Of a stretch of DNA of 64,000 nt, positions 46,541 to 58,972 are shown one piece after another. Source of the stretch: Neopestalotiopsis rosae. Its lineage: Eukaryota > Ascomycota > Sordariomycetes > Amphisphaeriales > Sporocadaceae. The stretch lies in the NCBI GenBank assembly GCA_023078685.1, contig JALGAS010000001.1, positions 1,302,001 through 1,366,000 of the forward strand, given 5' to 3'. Both the position numbers and the translations under genes were made by a program. The notes under the pieces were generated by a model. That model did no database searches, was not told the origin of the DNA, and saw only the letters and a program-made list of their open reading frames with translations. The number at the start of each line of letters is the position of its first letter. Positions within the stretch are counted from its first letter, which is position 1.

Positions 46541-48001
46541 CTAATGCTCCGCTCGGTAGATGTCAGGCGTAATATTCCTCTGTAGATAGGAGACCATACC
46601 GACTTGAACTCGTGGTGTTGGACGCATCGCCTCTTCTTGGAACTTTTGATTGATTCTGTCCACCTCGGCCAGTTCTTCGTCCGCAAGCACACTCTTCCAG
46701 GCCATGAACAACATGTTGATGTTGTAATCTTCATCTCCCGTCATCGCCGTTGGCATTGTCGTCGTTGCTGCTGTCTCGTCTTCAGACTCTAAACAGAACT
46801 GGCGCCCCAGGAGCCCGTAGCCCAGCATCCTCTCCTCGGACCAAATGGCAAAACCCCTCCGGCGGTAGAAGTCCCATGGCACATGCTGCAATGGCGTGCA
46901 CCAGTCCTCGGTAACATGACCATACTCTTCTCCGTATACCCTCTGAAAGACTAAGGCCACTGCCGAGGTATACCACTCGACCTCGAGGATATCTCGCCGT
47001 GACGGTACGGGCGCGGGCCATTGTCTGCTCGGCAGGCGCCGCAGTTCAGTATCATGGTGCATGGCAGCAGAACCGTCAACATCTTTCTTGGTGGCATCGA
47101 CGTAGTCCACCACCGTATAAATGAGCTCATGTTCCACGTCAATGAACTGATGATGAATGTCGGGCTCCCAACTTTGCTCCTCGATCAAGTCTTCCGTCTC
47201 CACGGCCATGAGGCACGTGGCGTCGTTGCGCTGTAGCCGCTGGACCTCGCGATCCGGCCAGCGTTCTAGAAAGCGGCCGGCGACCGCCGCGGCTTTCACA
47301 TCCTCAAAGAGCTGCACCCGCCACGCGGCACGCAGGAGGCGCTGCTCTTCGCACCACGTCGGCGCTCCGACATCGCGCTTGGGAAAGGGCACGGTAGCAG
47401 GCTGCATCTGCCAGGATCCAACGAATTCCGTCTTGTCGGGCCCGTGGTAGACACTCTCCCAAGCGTGGTCATGGTCGGCCAGGTGAAGGGGCTGCAGTGC
47501 CTGGAAGCGCGGTAGGTACATGGCCAGGCAGCCCGCCACAAGTCGCTCGCTGCGGTGTTGACTAGCGAGGACGCTGCGCAGGGCAGAGGCAGATATAGCG
47601 GCAGTATTGTTATCATTAGCAGCGGATGATGACGACGGCTGCTGCTGCTGCATCAGTCGCAGTGGCGCCTGTGTCCATCGCGGGGGCTCATAGCGGTGCT
47701 GGGTGGTTTCGTGGACGTACAAATTGTTGAAATCGTACAGATCCGTGACACCTGGGGGGCGGACGCCGGATCGCACGTAGGCCGCCAGGCGAATAATGCC
47801 GCAGGTGTAGGCGTGAATGGTCCCCGAGGCCAGATGCGACTCAACAATCTCAACGGCGTGCGTATCAAAGATACGGGCTGCCGCGGGAGAGGAGCTAATG
47901 TAATTGTACAGCGTCGTGAGATCAGGAAGCTGCTTCAGGATGGATATGGATATTTCTGTTGGCAGGGTCTCCCAATCCGACTTGGGGGCTGTCTCTGCCA
48001 T
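46541..48001 (-). CDS. F-box-like protein, 486 aa
   Basis: A single exon of 486 residues from the first ATG, MAETAPKSDWETLPTEISIS. The F-box-like segment is at about 9-50 (WETLPTEISISILKQLPDL followed by a helical stretch). The rest shows no known substrate-binding repeat but has several conserved-looking Trp/Tyr-rich blocks (VPWDFYRRRGFAIWSEER, NINMLFMAWKSVLADEEL). A poly-Gln/Ser stretch (about 116-130) is likely disordered. An SCF ubiquitin-ligase adaptor role is inferred from the F-box. It resembles the large class of variable fungal F-box proteins rather than a conserved housekeeping one. Confidence 0.75.
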   Translation of the reverse strand: MAETAPKSDWETLPTEISISILKQLPDLTTLYNYISSSPAAARIFDTHAVEIVESHLASGTIHAYTCGIIRLAAYVRSGVRPPGVTDLYDFNNLYVHETTQHRYEPPRWTQAPLRLMQQQQPSSSSAANDNNTAAISASALRSVLASQHRSERLVAGCLAMYLPRFQALQPLHLADHDHAWESVYHGPDKTEFVGSWQMQPATVPFPKRDVGAPTWCEEQRLLRAAWRVQLFEDVKAAAVAGRFLERWPDREVQRLQRNDATCLMAVETEDLIEEQSWEPDIHHQFIDVEHELIYTVVDYVDATKKDVDGSAAMHHDTELRRLPSRQWPAPVPSRRDILEVEWYTSAVALVFQRVYGEEYGHVTEDWCTPLQHVPWDFYRRRGFAIWSEERMLGYGLLGRQFCLESEDETAATTTMPTAMTGDEDYNINMLFMAWKSVLADEELAEVDRINQKFQEEAMRPTPRVQVGMVSYLQRNITPDIYRAEH

Positions 48002-49231
48002 TGCTATCAGACGTAAGACTCTAAGGAAATTAGAATGCAAGTGGCCTATCGATAGGAATCACAATGTTGGCGATGGTGTACTGTATAGCCTTGATCTCAT
48101 CAGGAGACGATAGGCTCATTATTATATGATTAGTATTGGTTTGAGCATAAGGTTACCTGTATTAGCGACTAGAGTATAGAGTACAAGTACTTGCTTGGCA
48201 AGCTGGGTTCTGTGCATCCTCCGTCTTGATCGCTAGGGGTCGCTAAAGCCTGCTCGCTTTGGGTGGGGGTTCGGGTACTTCTAACCTAGGTCAGGCCTGT
48301 TTTCCGGTCCTAAGCCCACTATATTCCAGGAGCAAAGGTCAGGATCCTAATCCATGCAATCCACCATCTGGGTACCTCAGCCGACAGCTTAGCTTATCTT
48401 ATACCTCAATCTTTATGATCCTTCATAACACAAATCGTGCTTTGTTTCTTACCTACTAGCCACGCTCTATGATGCTAAAGTAAGTACACAACTAGCTCTA
48501 GTGCTTATTAATAACGGGAAAACAACAAACCTGCTTGGTTCCGCTCGTAGAGTCCGGTAGAAAGCAGGTTCGTATACACCAAGACTCGATTATATCGGTT
48601 GGATGTCCTTACCTTTCCTTTCCCAGTAGTATAGGTTTTTTTTTTTTTCTTGTTCCATGAAGGATAACAATATCTTCGGGCAAAAATCTAAGCCGCTCTG
48701 TTGAAATGTCGCCATAGTTGTCACATTGTCGTTTTCAAACCTCGTCGCCATCATTTCCTTTGGGAATTCGGCCGGCACGTGCCAGTATTCAAGAGCCACA
48801 ATATCACCACGCCTCCCATCAAAAAGATATACACCAAAAGGACGAGTCGTGCAAGAGCAGCGGACCTCACAGAGTCACCCTTTATGCGCAAACAATACAT
48901 GTTGTCATCTGAAAAGATTGCATATTCGGAACAATTTGGCACCTACAAGAATGTGTAACAATATTCTCTGCCCCGCATTGTAAAAATATTGTCCCACGAA
49001 TAGAAAGGCTATAAAACCATTGTTCGGAAGGCAATGCCATAGCCTACGCGGTGAAGACGGTGCATATCACTCGAACATTGTCCGAAAGACTGTTTTCAAA
49101 ACTATTCCGGAGTGGAATATGAATGAGAATTACAACCTCTGCGATCCGCACCACAGCCATCACCACAATATTTTCATTATACTACAAACACAATCGCGGA
49201 ATATTTTACCCCAATACCTTTTGGCTTGAAT
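48002..49231. other. intergenic, divergent promoter region
   Basis: This separates the F-box gene (minus) from the esterase gene (plus). It contains a poly-T run near 48636-48648 and short overlapping frames with no features. No gene supported. Confidence 0.45.
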
Positions 49232-50439
49232 ATGATTCCTCCGTGTAGCTTTCCAAGAGCTCTCTTAATATTACTTGTCCTCATTGAGGGTGTGATTTCT
49301 ATGTCTTCGAAAGATTCTATTGAGCAGATTGTACCCTTTCGTTGGGAGAAAACTAAATATCTGTGAGTCAAACCCAGATGAGAACGGGATAAGAAGTGCC
49401 TAACTAAAAGCCTTCTAGGATAGCCTTTGGGGATTCATACACTTTCATACAGGGTACCAATGGTTATCCAGGCTTCTCCTTTATTGGCGATTACCGCTCT
49501 CCCGAGGACCTTGCATTCACGCCTCAAGAGCTCCTGAGTACCCAAATCAACCAGAGCTACTATGGAACCTCGGCAGGCGGCCCAAATTGGGTCCAGTTCC
49601 TCAGTGGCTGTTCGCTGGAGAACGGGCTCTGGTTCCCGTCACAATGCAATGTACAACTCTGGGATTTTGCGTTTGCAGGTGCTGACTATTCGACTGCATT
49701 CCTACCGGTTCATGCCAATTTTGTTACACCAATGGTCAACCAGACAAGGCAATACTTGACATATGCCGAACCCGTGATCGGGGAGCACATGGATAAGTCT
49801 CGTGCACTCATCGCCATCTGGATCGGCATTACCGACGTGGGTGACGCTGCAAATGTGGTAGCAAACCAGACGGACATCAACGACTTTGCGATTCTATACG
49901 ATGCAATCGTGTCGGCCATGTTCAATGAGAGTGTGCAATGGCTTCACGATGATGGCTATCGAAACTTTCTCTTCGTTAACGTGCCGCCCCGCGACCGCGC
50001 TCCAGGCTATCGATCCACCGACTTGCCAAGCACAGCTATGATTGAATTATGGAACTCGGCCCTCAGTAGGCACAACGCGCAGTTTTCCGCATCCCATCCT
50101 GCTAGCAGCAGCTTCGTATACGATTCGTATGCGTTCTTGAATCGTGTGTTGGACAATTACTCGGACTATGGTTTTCAGAACGTCTCCGACTTTTGTGCTG
50201 GTTATAACAATGCCACGGCTCTGACTGATCCCGAGGCTTTCGGGTGCAGACCACTGGACACGTATTTCTGGTTCAACTCGGGTCACATGTGAGTCTTTTC
50301 TCCTGTCTAACAGTTTGACTATCAACAATTTTCTACAAATACCAGGACTAACATGAGGTCAATTTTTAGTTCTAGCCATGCTCATCACATTTTGGCAGAC
50401 GATATAAACCAATTCCTAATCCAGAAATCCAAGGTCTGA
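49232..50439 (+). CDS. secreted GDSL/CE16-type esterase, altered active site
   Basis: Three exons (49232..49362, 49419..50288, 50370..50439) encode 356 residues. A hydrophobic N terminus (RALLILLVLIEGVIS) looks like a signal peptide. The SGNH/GDSL layout is clear: block I IAFGDSYTF with the nucleophile Ser, block II DFAFAGADYS with the oxyanion Gly, block III IWIGITDVGD, and the terminal block FWFNSGHMSSHAHHILADD. Carbohydrate esterase family 16 enzymes of this shape remove acetyl groups from hemicellulose oligosaccharides outside the cell. In block III the usual oxyanion Asn (GxND) reads Thr, and the Asp of the terminal DxxH reads Asn. So activity may be lost or changed. Many N-glycosylation sites fit secretion. 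Confidence 0.85.
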
Positions 50440-51365
50440 ATTTTGGATGTTGGCTTTGCAATTATATTGGAAATGACAAGGCATATAATGATCAAAACGG
50501 TCCCTAGGTCCGGTGAAGGCAGCAGTGGAATTTAACGGCACTCTCCGGTAGTGCTGGAGTCTTCTCAATCTACTTGTCATTCAGAGTTTACTGCCGCATT
50601 TGTCGTTTAGTCAGTTGCTCTTACCATCCGAGCCTTCCGGTGCTTTGTAGAATCAATGCTTATTGAAGTATTTTCCCACATTAGTATTTTTTCCTAAAGT
50701 AGCACGATCAAGCAAGCAATCAATCATAAACATGCTCAGAAATCTTTATGTACTCCAACTGCTTACACCTCAACTATCAGGCAAGTGTGTTTTCTCGTCT
50801 CGAGGCACGTCTCGCGACTTGATCGCAGTCTTGACAGTAGTTTGAACTGCCAAGGATGGCACTTCCAATGGGAAGCTCTTGAGCACATAGTAATGACGTG
50901 TTGCTTCATACCATGATGATGGGACTATGCATCGTGGATATCTTGCCACTCTAGTTGGGTTTCCTTCAATGCAGCTGTGGTTCTACCTGTTATTGAGACA
51001 TCGGATCATTTCTAGCGGAGGTCCGTATCGAAAATTGCAATATATGGTTCTCTGGTTTCGCTCATGGGAGATACTGTTGTACATAATTTTGGTGATGACT
51101 TTGACGCCTTGGAACATTCTTCACTTTCGTCAGGCATTAGTAGAGCGCCTTCTGTGTAATATATGGCTTTAAGCACATCATAATCGACCCATGGAATATC
51201 CATAGCTCACATGTGGAAGAAATCAATTATATAATCGCTCAAAGTTTGACGCTAATATTCGGTCGACAGCTCATGGGACAGGACAAACAAATAGTCACTA
51301 CTCTCTCACAAGATGATTGATAGACGTCCATGATGGTCTCATCACACTTGCAAGACGAATACAAA
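50440..51365. other. intergenic
   Basis: Region between the esterase and GMC genes, both on the plus strand. No recognisable gene or RNA seen. Confidence 0.45.
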
Positions 51366-53276
51366 ATGCGCATATATCTAGTCATCTTCCTTCTGGTTGT
51401 CGTCGGCGCTGCCCAAAATGCCACGCATGACTACATCATTGTAGGCGCGGGTACAGCCGGGCTGCTGCTGGCCGTGGTGCTTACGGAGAATCCAGATATA
51501 TCTGTTCTGGTACTAGAGGCCGGCTGCGACGCCCGGAACACACCAAACGTGACTGATCCAGAGCGCAGAGGTAAAGGAAACTTCTTGGTTCTTTGAAACA
51601 GAACATGAACAACTCATACGTCAAGTGTTCTAGGCACCATACAACACACCGAGTACGATTGGGGCCTAGAGACGACGCTCCAGCCCTACCTGTTCGACAA
51701 CGGGACCGGAGGCTCGCAGTACGTGCCGCGCGGCAAGACGATCGGCGGCACATCGGCCATGAACTGGATGATCCACAACGAGGACAGCCGCGTGCAGCTC
51801 GACATTTGGGAGTCGCTGCTCAACCTGACGGGCTGGAACTACGCCTCCATGTCGGCGGCGTTTCGACAGTCAGAGACCATGTACGCCCCGCCGGCCTACG
51901 AGGCGCGCTATCTCCCCTACGATGCCGAGGATCACGGGGGTGCTGGGTATATTCGGTCTACTTTTCAGAGGAGTGTGTTCACGCTCTACTCGGACTATGT
52001 CCAGCCGAGCCTGGAAGCGAGCGGCTGGCCCAAGGCTCACGATGGCAATGATGGAGACGCGCGTGGGCCAAATTTCCTTCCACTGGCGATTGATCCATCG
52101 AATTATACGAGATCGTTTGCAGGTTCAGTGTATACCACCGTCCAGAATCGGCCCAATTTGCAAGTCCAGACGAATAAGTACGTCACCCAAGTCTTGTGGA
52201 AAACAACTACAGGCAACGCCACGGCCTCTGGCGTACGGTTTATAGACACGGGCGGAGCCGACTGCACGCACGAAGCCTACGGGCGTCACATTGTCCTCAG
52301 CGCAGGTATTATCCAGTCCCCTCAAATTCTTCAACACAGTGGCGTGGGTGATCCGCTGGTTCTCTCGCCCCTCGGCATCAAGACAATTGTCCACAATGAA
52401 AACGTTGGCACCTCGTTGCGCGACCCTCCCATGATGAACTATCTGCCCATATCCTTCCAGCTCAACGAGACGGCCGCCGAGGCGGCTAATCTGACTGGGG
52501 ACCAGTATATACAGAACCTCATAGATTTGGAGCCCGCGTCCATTTCTCTCGCAAGGGAGGACTACGCCGCCGCATCCGCCTGGCTCAACGAGACGGACGT
52601 GATTCCAGGGCTCCCCGACGCCCAGTTCGCCGTATTCAAAGAGCTGTGGTATACGGAGCAGCCGCTGGTGGAGTTCGCATGGCAATACCAGGTCGCCAAC
52701 GTGACGCCGTACAACCTCGTCCCGCTGAGCCAGGGGACGGTGCGCATCAACAGCTCCGATCCGACTGCGGCCCCCGCCATCAACCCAAACTACAACGCCG
52801 TCAACGCCACCATCGGCGGCACCGAGGTGGCATGGGACATGTGGTTCCTCGCCAAGGCCGCGCAGCACTACACCGCCGTGCTCGCCACCGCGGAGCCCAT
52901 GGCCGGGCTCATCACCGGCACCATCCCGGATTACCGGCTGCCGTTTGATCAGTGGTACGACGCCGTGTTCCGGCAGACGGGCTCGTCGCAGCACCTCACG
53001 GGCGGGAACCCGATGCTGCCGCGGGAGGCGGGCGGCGCCGTCGACGCGAGCCTGCTCGTCTACGGGACCACCAATGTCCGTGTCGTCGACGGGAGCGTGT
53101 TCCCCTATCAGCCCAGTGCGCATCCCATGGGGGTGACGTATGCGTTGGCGGTCCGGGCCGCGAGTATCTTTCAGCAGCTCGAGGGCGGCGGCGGGTTGAC
53201 GGAGACGACTCGATTGCCAGTACAGGATGCTAGCTTGGATGCAGTTGCCAGGTTTCCTGGAGATAATCCTCAGTAG
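51366..53276 (+). CDS. secreted GMC oxidoreductase, 615 aa
   Basis: Two exons, 51366..51570 and 51634..53276, give 615 residues. The signal peptide ([17 protein letters not shown]) is followed directly by the FAD-binding motif [15 protein letters not shown] and EAG (end of the dinucleotide fold). The first GMC signature is [13 protein letters not shown], the second includes [18 protein letters not shown]. The C-terminal block [17 protein letters not shown] carries the conserved active-site His. GMC flavoenzymes oxidise alcohols or sugars and release H2O2; glucose, aryl-alcohol or choline-type substrates cannot be separated from sequence alone. An ATG 36 nt upstream is in frame but would bury the signal peptide. 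The gene converges on the Zn2Cys6 regulator, with only 234 bp between stops. Confidence 0.92.
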
Positions 53277-53510
53277 CCTTATGTTGTTTTAATCAAACCT
53301 TCGTTTGGCCTTGAAAGAAGACAATAATGACACGTTTTTGTGTTATTATCATTCCTTAATGATCTCCAGAGCGAAAATGTCAAGTAGACGTAATGTTGAA
53401 CGGCAGCAGATCAAAACGACAAATGAGCCTGTACAAACTTGTCTTGATGCATATGATTGACCAGTCGACTCATCAGAGGGTCGTCGTAATACGAAAGCGA
53501 CTTGAATAAC

Positions 53511-56079
53511 TCAGCAGAAAAGATCCATATCGTACAGTCCACCAACATCTGATTGCAACTCTGGATCAAAGCCTTGGTGAAACCAATCTAGACCGATGTG
53601 GCTTGGGTCGACAGGAAAATCCCCCATGGCGACCTCGGTTCCATCAATCATGGACGCTTCAGCTACCATTTCTCCATTATTCATTGATAGCTCACCAAAG
53701 TCATTCGAGGAGGCTATGAGCGCTCACAGGAGTTAGAAATGTTGGACGATTAAAGACGAATGGAGATGAACATACCCAAAAGGTCAAGATAGCGGCGAAT
53801 AGTGGAGGCTACGTGAGTACACTTGGACACCATCTGGTTCCCTGGGTCCACGAGAGGGAGACAGTCAATCGCTTTGTCCAGAGATTCTTTCAAAGTCGCC
53901 TCTGAAATGCCCGAGATACTCTGGCTCTCAGACCCATTAACGCGTTCGATTAGTATTACAACAGCAATGGCCAAAGTCGCATTGAATGTGTAATAAAAGG
54001 TGAACCACCAGGCACCCAGCAGTTTGCGTGAAAGCTTGGGTGAGTGAAATATGGTGTAGATCAGATCGACGAGCTTTGTAGCCGACTCGAAACACGTACG
54101 ACAATATCGGCTGCCTAGTTGTGATATCATGGACGCCTCGGGATCATCAGGCTCGCGGCGCTCCATTCTGTGTAAGTAAAAGTCCAGAAAGGGCCGGGAG
54201 GCCAGAATGCAAAGATTGTGATATCTCAAACTTAGGATAACCCGCAATCGTGTGGAAAGCGAGTATTCCTCCATCTCTTGGGACAGATTTGTCGCGGTTA
54301 TAAGGGCGAGCGCTGGGTTCAGCGATGACTGCCATTCCATAAATTGCTGCTCGACACGCAAAATATCGGATGTCATTGCAAGCATTCCAATCCCTGCTTG
54401 GGAGCCCATATTACTCTCATACAAGGTTTCCAGAACCAGCCACATGATTTTGTACAATTTTCTATTACAGGTTAGCATTGATCATGGAATGGGCAGACTC
54501 TGCACAAACATTGTTTCGTTGAAGAAAATGGTGCTTAGAGCTTCTGGGTCTTCTTGTCCAGTGTCTTGTTTGGAATTAAATCCCAGGATCTCAGGAAGTG
54601 GGATCCTGCTGTAGTTGTCTGGAATGGCAGATGGTCGCCCAAAGGTCATACTCAGCGTTCTGGACATTGTCAGTTTGTACTCGATCCTGCCTGTGGATAC
54701 CGCCGCTAACAGACCTATCAAGCACAATACATCCAAACCAAGTTCTTGCTCGAATTTCACGATCAATAGCTGGAAACTTTCGTGAGAACTCGTTTGAGTG
54801 TAACCCGAGGTGGAACGCTGCCTTGACCGCAAGTCCATGTATGTTCCAAGTCTTGACAGATCGGTTGGACCCCTGCAGATAGAGCCCCATGAGCAGAAGA
54901 GTTTGTACTGATCACTCATTAGTGTTCCTTTCTGATAATCATGATCATGTCTCATGAGATACCTGTTTCAAGAGTCGTGCCACTCATGGTTGCTTTAATA
55001 CACAAGGCTTCTGATCGAGCAAAGAACACCTCGGCCCTCGCTGCTCGATCCGCAGCGCTGACATACAAGGTCGACTCGATGGTTGTGGCCATTGCAAGAA
55101 TGATATTTAACAGGGCAAGCCATGATCGTCGTAGCGTCCTGAAATTCTCTCGTCGGGCTTGCTCAAAGGTGTCCATGAAGGTGGCCTTGTGGACAAAGGG
55201 GAACAGGACTCCAGTTGTGGCAAAATAAGTATCCACTAAAGTACGAGCTTCAGCTGGAGACGGGAGGCTGAGTGTATCAGTCATGGAAGTTCCATTTGCA
55301 TGATGATTGCTTGGTCGTGATGTGGGAGATTGGGGTCTGGATATGGCCAAGGAGGTTGGCGGCGGCGACCTGGACCTCCGGGGTGTAGGGTCAATATGTA
55401 CTGCACGATCTTTCAAGACATGGGTAAGTCCTCGCCTAATCTTTCGCATAAATGTGATATTAGACGATGGACCTAGTTCATGATCAATAAAATACAATCG
55501 TAAATGGTGGGGTTGCGAGTTTGGTGCTCACCAAAATATGCTGAATCACTCTCGTCTGTGAACTCTATGGAGCCAATGCCATCGGTTGCGTCGGGCGATG
55601 CATGTGTCTCATCCAATTCTCCGTGAGCCACCACATCACTCGGAGTTGACTTTGAAGAAATGTCATCGTTCTCATCGTCATCTTGTTCATACGTGGATTG
55701 GCCCTTGTTTTGTCTCTTGAGTAAACGGACATCGTTCTCCAAGTTTGCCAACCGTGTTTCGACCAGCTCTAGAAATCTAATCATGTGCGTCAATTTCTTG
55801 AAAGATGTCCCTCGCTGATAAAGTTCAGCAGCACTCACTGTCTGGGCACAGGCGTTGTATTTGATATAGGCGTTTGCACATATATACATTCCAGGTCGTG
55901 CTCTATGCAACTGGAGCATTTAGGTCGTGATCCATCGCACTGTAATAAACTTCAGTCTTTATCGCATTGAAATCTGGTCAAGAATATACACAAACTCTAC
56001 TCTTCTTGTTTCTGCAATGGCTGCAAGCCACGGGTATTCTGCGCCTCTTCAGGGCGCGCCGTTCGACTGCTGGGGCCAT
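53511..56079 (-). CDS. Zn2Cys6 transcription factor, 723 aa
   Basis: Eight exons on the minus strand (55996..56079, 55839..55939, 55532..55776, 54963..55472, 54715..54907, 54510..54659, 53776..54461, 53511..53713) give 723 residues. The binuclear zinc cluster CX2CX6CX6CX2CX6C is complete at Cys19, 22, 29, 36, 39 and 46, built across the first splice junction (ACSHCRNKKSR / CDGSRPKCSSC). A leucine-rich coiled coil follows (FLELVETRLANLENDVRLL). The fungal-specific middle homology domain spans about 240-480, with VKAAFHLGLHSN and RTLSMTFGRPSAIP. It is a nuclear DNA-binding regulator of unknown target. It is divergent from the carotenoid oxygenase gene and convergent with the GMC gene, so it may be a local regulator. 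Confidence 0.92.
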
Positions 56080-56972
56080 TTGGAGACGGACGGGATAGAT
56101 GTACCGTGGTATGTATGTGGAGGAGCCCGTCAGCGATCGGCCCCACCGGAGATACGATCAGGAGCCTATTGAAAATCTCGGGTTTGTGATCCTATGTGCG
56201 GCCCAGTAACAGACAATCCTCACAAAGAGTGAAGTGTCGGGAAGAATGCAATCTGGGCGTAGTGGACAAGAGAACAACTGCCCTATCTCCCCGCCCACTG
56301 CGCGCAAAGGTCGGAGCTTTTGTAAGTGGCAGAGACCGTCCCTTGGCCGGCAAAGTTTCCTAACCCCGACTGCGCACGTGCAGGGTTCTACGTTACGACC
56401 TACGTACCTCAGGCGCGGCACTTGCTTTACCAATATTGAGGTCTGGAAGTTTGGGAAGAACGAATAGAAGACAAGATTTTATTCACTTTTCATAAACTAC
56501 TCCAAGAAAAATAAGGGGAATTGCGAGGACAACCGAGTCGAAGCTAGTATGACTGAGCATGTAGAGCTGAGGAAATATGCCGACCCAGGATTCAACTATT
56601 ATTTACCATGGCAGAAGGAATAAAAAACGTCTTTGTATATATACTTTATACGTATGGTTCTTTAAAAGGATTGATATTTATGTTTTCCTATCATAAGCAC
56701 TCCAGAATAATGTCAATTAAATCGAGCGGGGAAATATATTATATTGCCGAAGGATGGAACTAGACAACGTCAAGATCGCTGTCGACTTGGAGAAGAGTCG
56801 GACCTTACAGAGGCCGACATAGTCACTGCTTGTTGTCTGAAGTCTGCACGGATCCAATTGATGGAAATTAGAATAAAAGGACCACCGTCTCTGTTCTCAA
56901 ATTTGCGTCTGAACAATATTCTGACAAGAACAAGAAAGAGTATTGTCACAGTGAAGATATTCCAAATCCGTC
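56080..56972. promoter_or_regulatory. shared divergent promoter, regulator and oxygenase
   Basis: This 893-bp region lies between the start codons of the Zn2Cys6 gene and the carotenoid oxygenase gene. It is AT-rich from 56470 on. CGG-type half sites are present but not a clear inverted pair. Confidence 0.5.
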
Positions 56973-58972
56973 ATGGGAAACACTACCATCACAGAGCCTA
57001 CTGCCAAAGGCACCTCGTTTGGCCAAACCAAGCACTACAACAATTATTTCGTGCCGGAAGGAGACCTAAAATATGTTCCCCCATACTTTCGGGATACGCC
57101 TGAAACCATCGACGAGGTGACTTGCTCAACACAAGGGGAGTGGCCGTCATGGCTGAGTGGTACATTCATGAGGTAAGAAAAGAGAGGTAAATTGGCGAAA
57201 CGCCTATATTCGAGCGAATTTTAACATATACAGGATCGGAGCCGGACGATTTACTATCCCACTCTCTGAGGATGGCTCAAAGCCAAATGCCGTTTTACAG
57301 CATTTCTTTGATGGTCTGGGCATTCTTCACAAGTTCCGCATGGAGAACGGAAGAGTCCACTACTCGAGCAGACATACTGCCGAGGGTGTGGTGAGGAGAG
57401 CGAAAAAGGATGGCTATCTCTCTACCAGCATGTTTGGATTGAATGCCAATACGCCGCTTAAAGAAGCTCAGGATCCGTGTTCGGCATTGCTGGGCGCTCA
57501 GGTGAGTCCACCGAGATACAAACAACTTGAAAGAGCCTTGAGTGCTCACATGATTTTCTCTAGCAATCGCTGTTTCTGCCAAAGGGTCACTTGGCTCCGG
57601 ACGAGATGAATGTCAACGTGGTGCCGCGGAGAGGTATGCATCTCCCCAAAGACGCCAACCCGCACTCCAGGGGCACCCCATCAGAGAGCCCCGAGACGGA
57701 AGAGCTCCTCGTCCACACCGACTTCAACGCGCTGCAGGTCTGCGACGCAAAGACGCTGGCGCCCAAGCGGCTGCTCACGTACGCCGAGATTGATCCTGAG
57801 CTCGCGGGCTTTGGCATCTGCGCCCATCCCCCCAAGGACCGCGAGCGCGGCCACACTTTCAACTACCTCGTCAGCGCGCAGGGCGTCTTGTCCGTCTTTG
57901 CCCTGGACATCAGGGCCAAGCCGGCCAAGCTGCTCTGGAAGACTGCGCTGCCGTGCCCGCCGTGCTACATTCATTCGCTTGCCATGACGGACAAGTACGT
58001 CGTCTTCATCAGGAATGTAAGCCGAGGCCCCGGTTTCTTCCCCTTGCCCTATGACTTTTGATGCTAATCTGTGTAAAGCCTATCCACATGGATATAAGCG
58101 ATACGACGAAACAGGTTGCCCAGATGCTCGAGTATGAACCAGAATCTCCGACCCAGTTCTTCGTTCTCGACAAGGAGACTGGGGCACAGTCAGTATAGAC
58201 GCTTCCCTCGTGGTAACAGTGCATTGTTTTATTCATCTCGCGATTCTGACAATTTGATAGCATATCAACCTTCAACGGTAACGGCTTCATGTTTTTCCAT
58301 TCTGTCAACGCATATGACTACGTGGACCCGGCCACCGGCGGCGTCAACATTCACGTAGACCTCTGCAGCTACGAGGGGACGTACATACCGTACCGCGAAT
58401 ACAACCTGAGCAACATTGTCGACCCCGCCGCTCCCTTCCAGGACGGCACGCTGGTGCGGTACGAACTGTGCGGCGTGTCACCAGACGACCGCAAACTCGT
58501 AGAGGAGCCCGGCCGCGTCACGGTCAAGGCCGCCATCCCGGGCGTGGCGGCCGAGCTGCCGCGCATCGCCAAGGCGGCCTCGATGAGGCCGGGCTACCGC
58601 TACGTCTATTTTACGGCCGGCAACGGCGGCGCCTCCCCGGGGACCGAGGTGCCCATCGGCCGGCTGGGCAGCGGGCTCAAGGTCGTCCAGGCCGCCTTCT
58701 TTGGCAGCCTCGCCAAGTCGGACTGGCAGACGGGCACTTTTATCAGGTGGCAGCCTGACAACGGGGAGAGCTGCCCCTGCGAGCCCGTCTTTATCGGCCG
58801 GCCTGGAGCCACGCAGGAGGACGACGGCATTGTGCTGACTATCGTCATCAATAAACAGGGAACGAGGAGCATTCTCATTGCCCTGGACGGCAGCACCTTT
58901 AAGGAGGTTGCCAGGGCCGAGATGCCGCAGGTGTACGGCATGGGTCCTCATGGCTCTTTCATCGAGGGCTGA
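56973..58972 (+). CDS. carotenoid cleavage oxygenase family protein, 580 aa
   Basis: Five exons (56973..57172, 57234..57501, 57564..58016, 58079..58188, 58261..58972) give 580 residues. The family's beta-propeller motifs are present: WLSGTFMRIGAGRF, QHFFDGLGILHKF and MNVNVVP. All four iron-binding His are visible, at about 244 (GICAHPP), 293 (CYIHSLA), 357 (FFHSVNAYD) and 574 (GPHGSF). These non-heme Fe(II) enzymes cut C=C bonds of carotenoids, apocarotenoids or stilbenes. The N-terminal part resembles fungal torulene/retinal-forming and animal BCO-type enzymes more than the short lignostilbene type, but substrate is open. Exons 3 to 5 are distinctly GC-rich. No targeting signal is visible, so it is probably cytosolic or lipid-associated. 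Confidence 0.92.

Noticed and set aside
52125..53123. 332-codon antisense frame in the GMC gene
   Set aside because: Shadow of the GC-rich GMC exon; low-complexity Gly/Arg/Val product.
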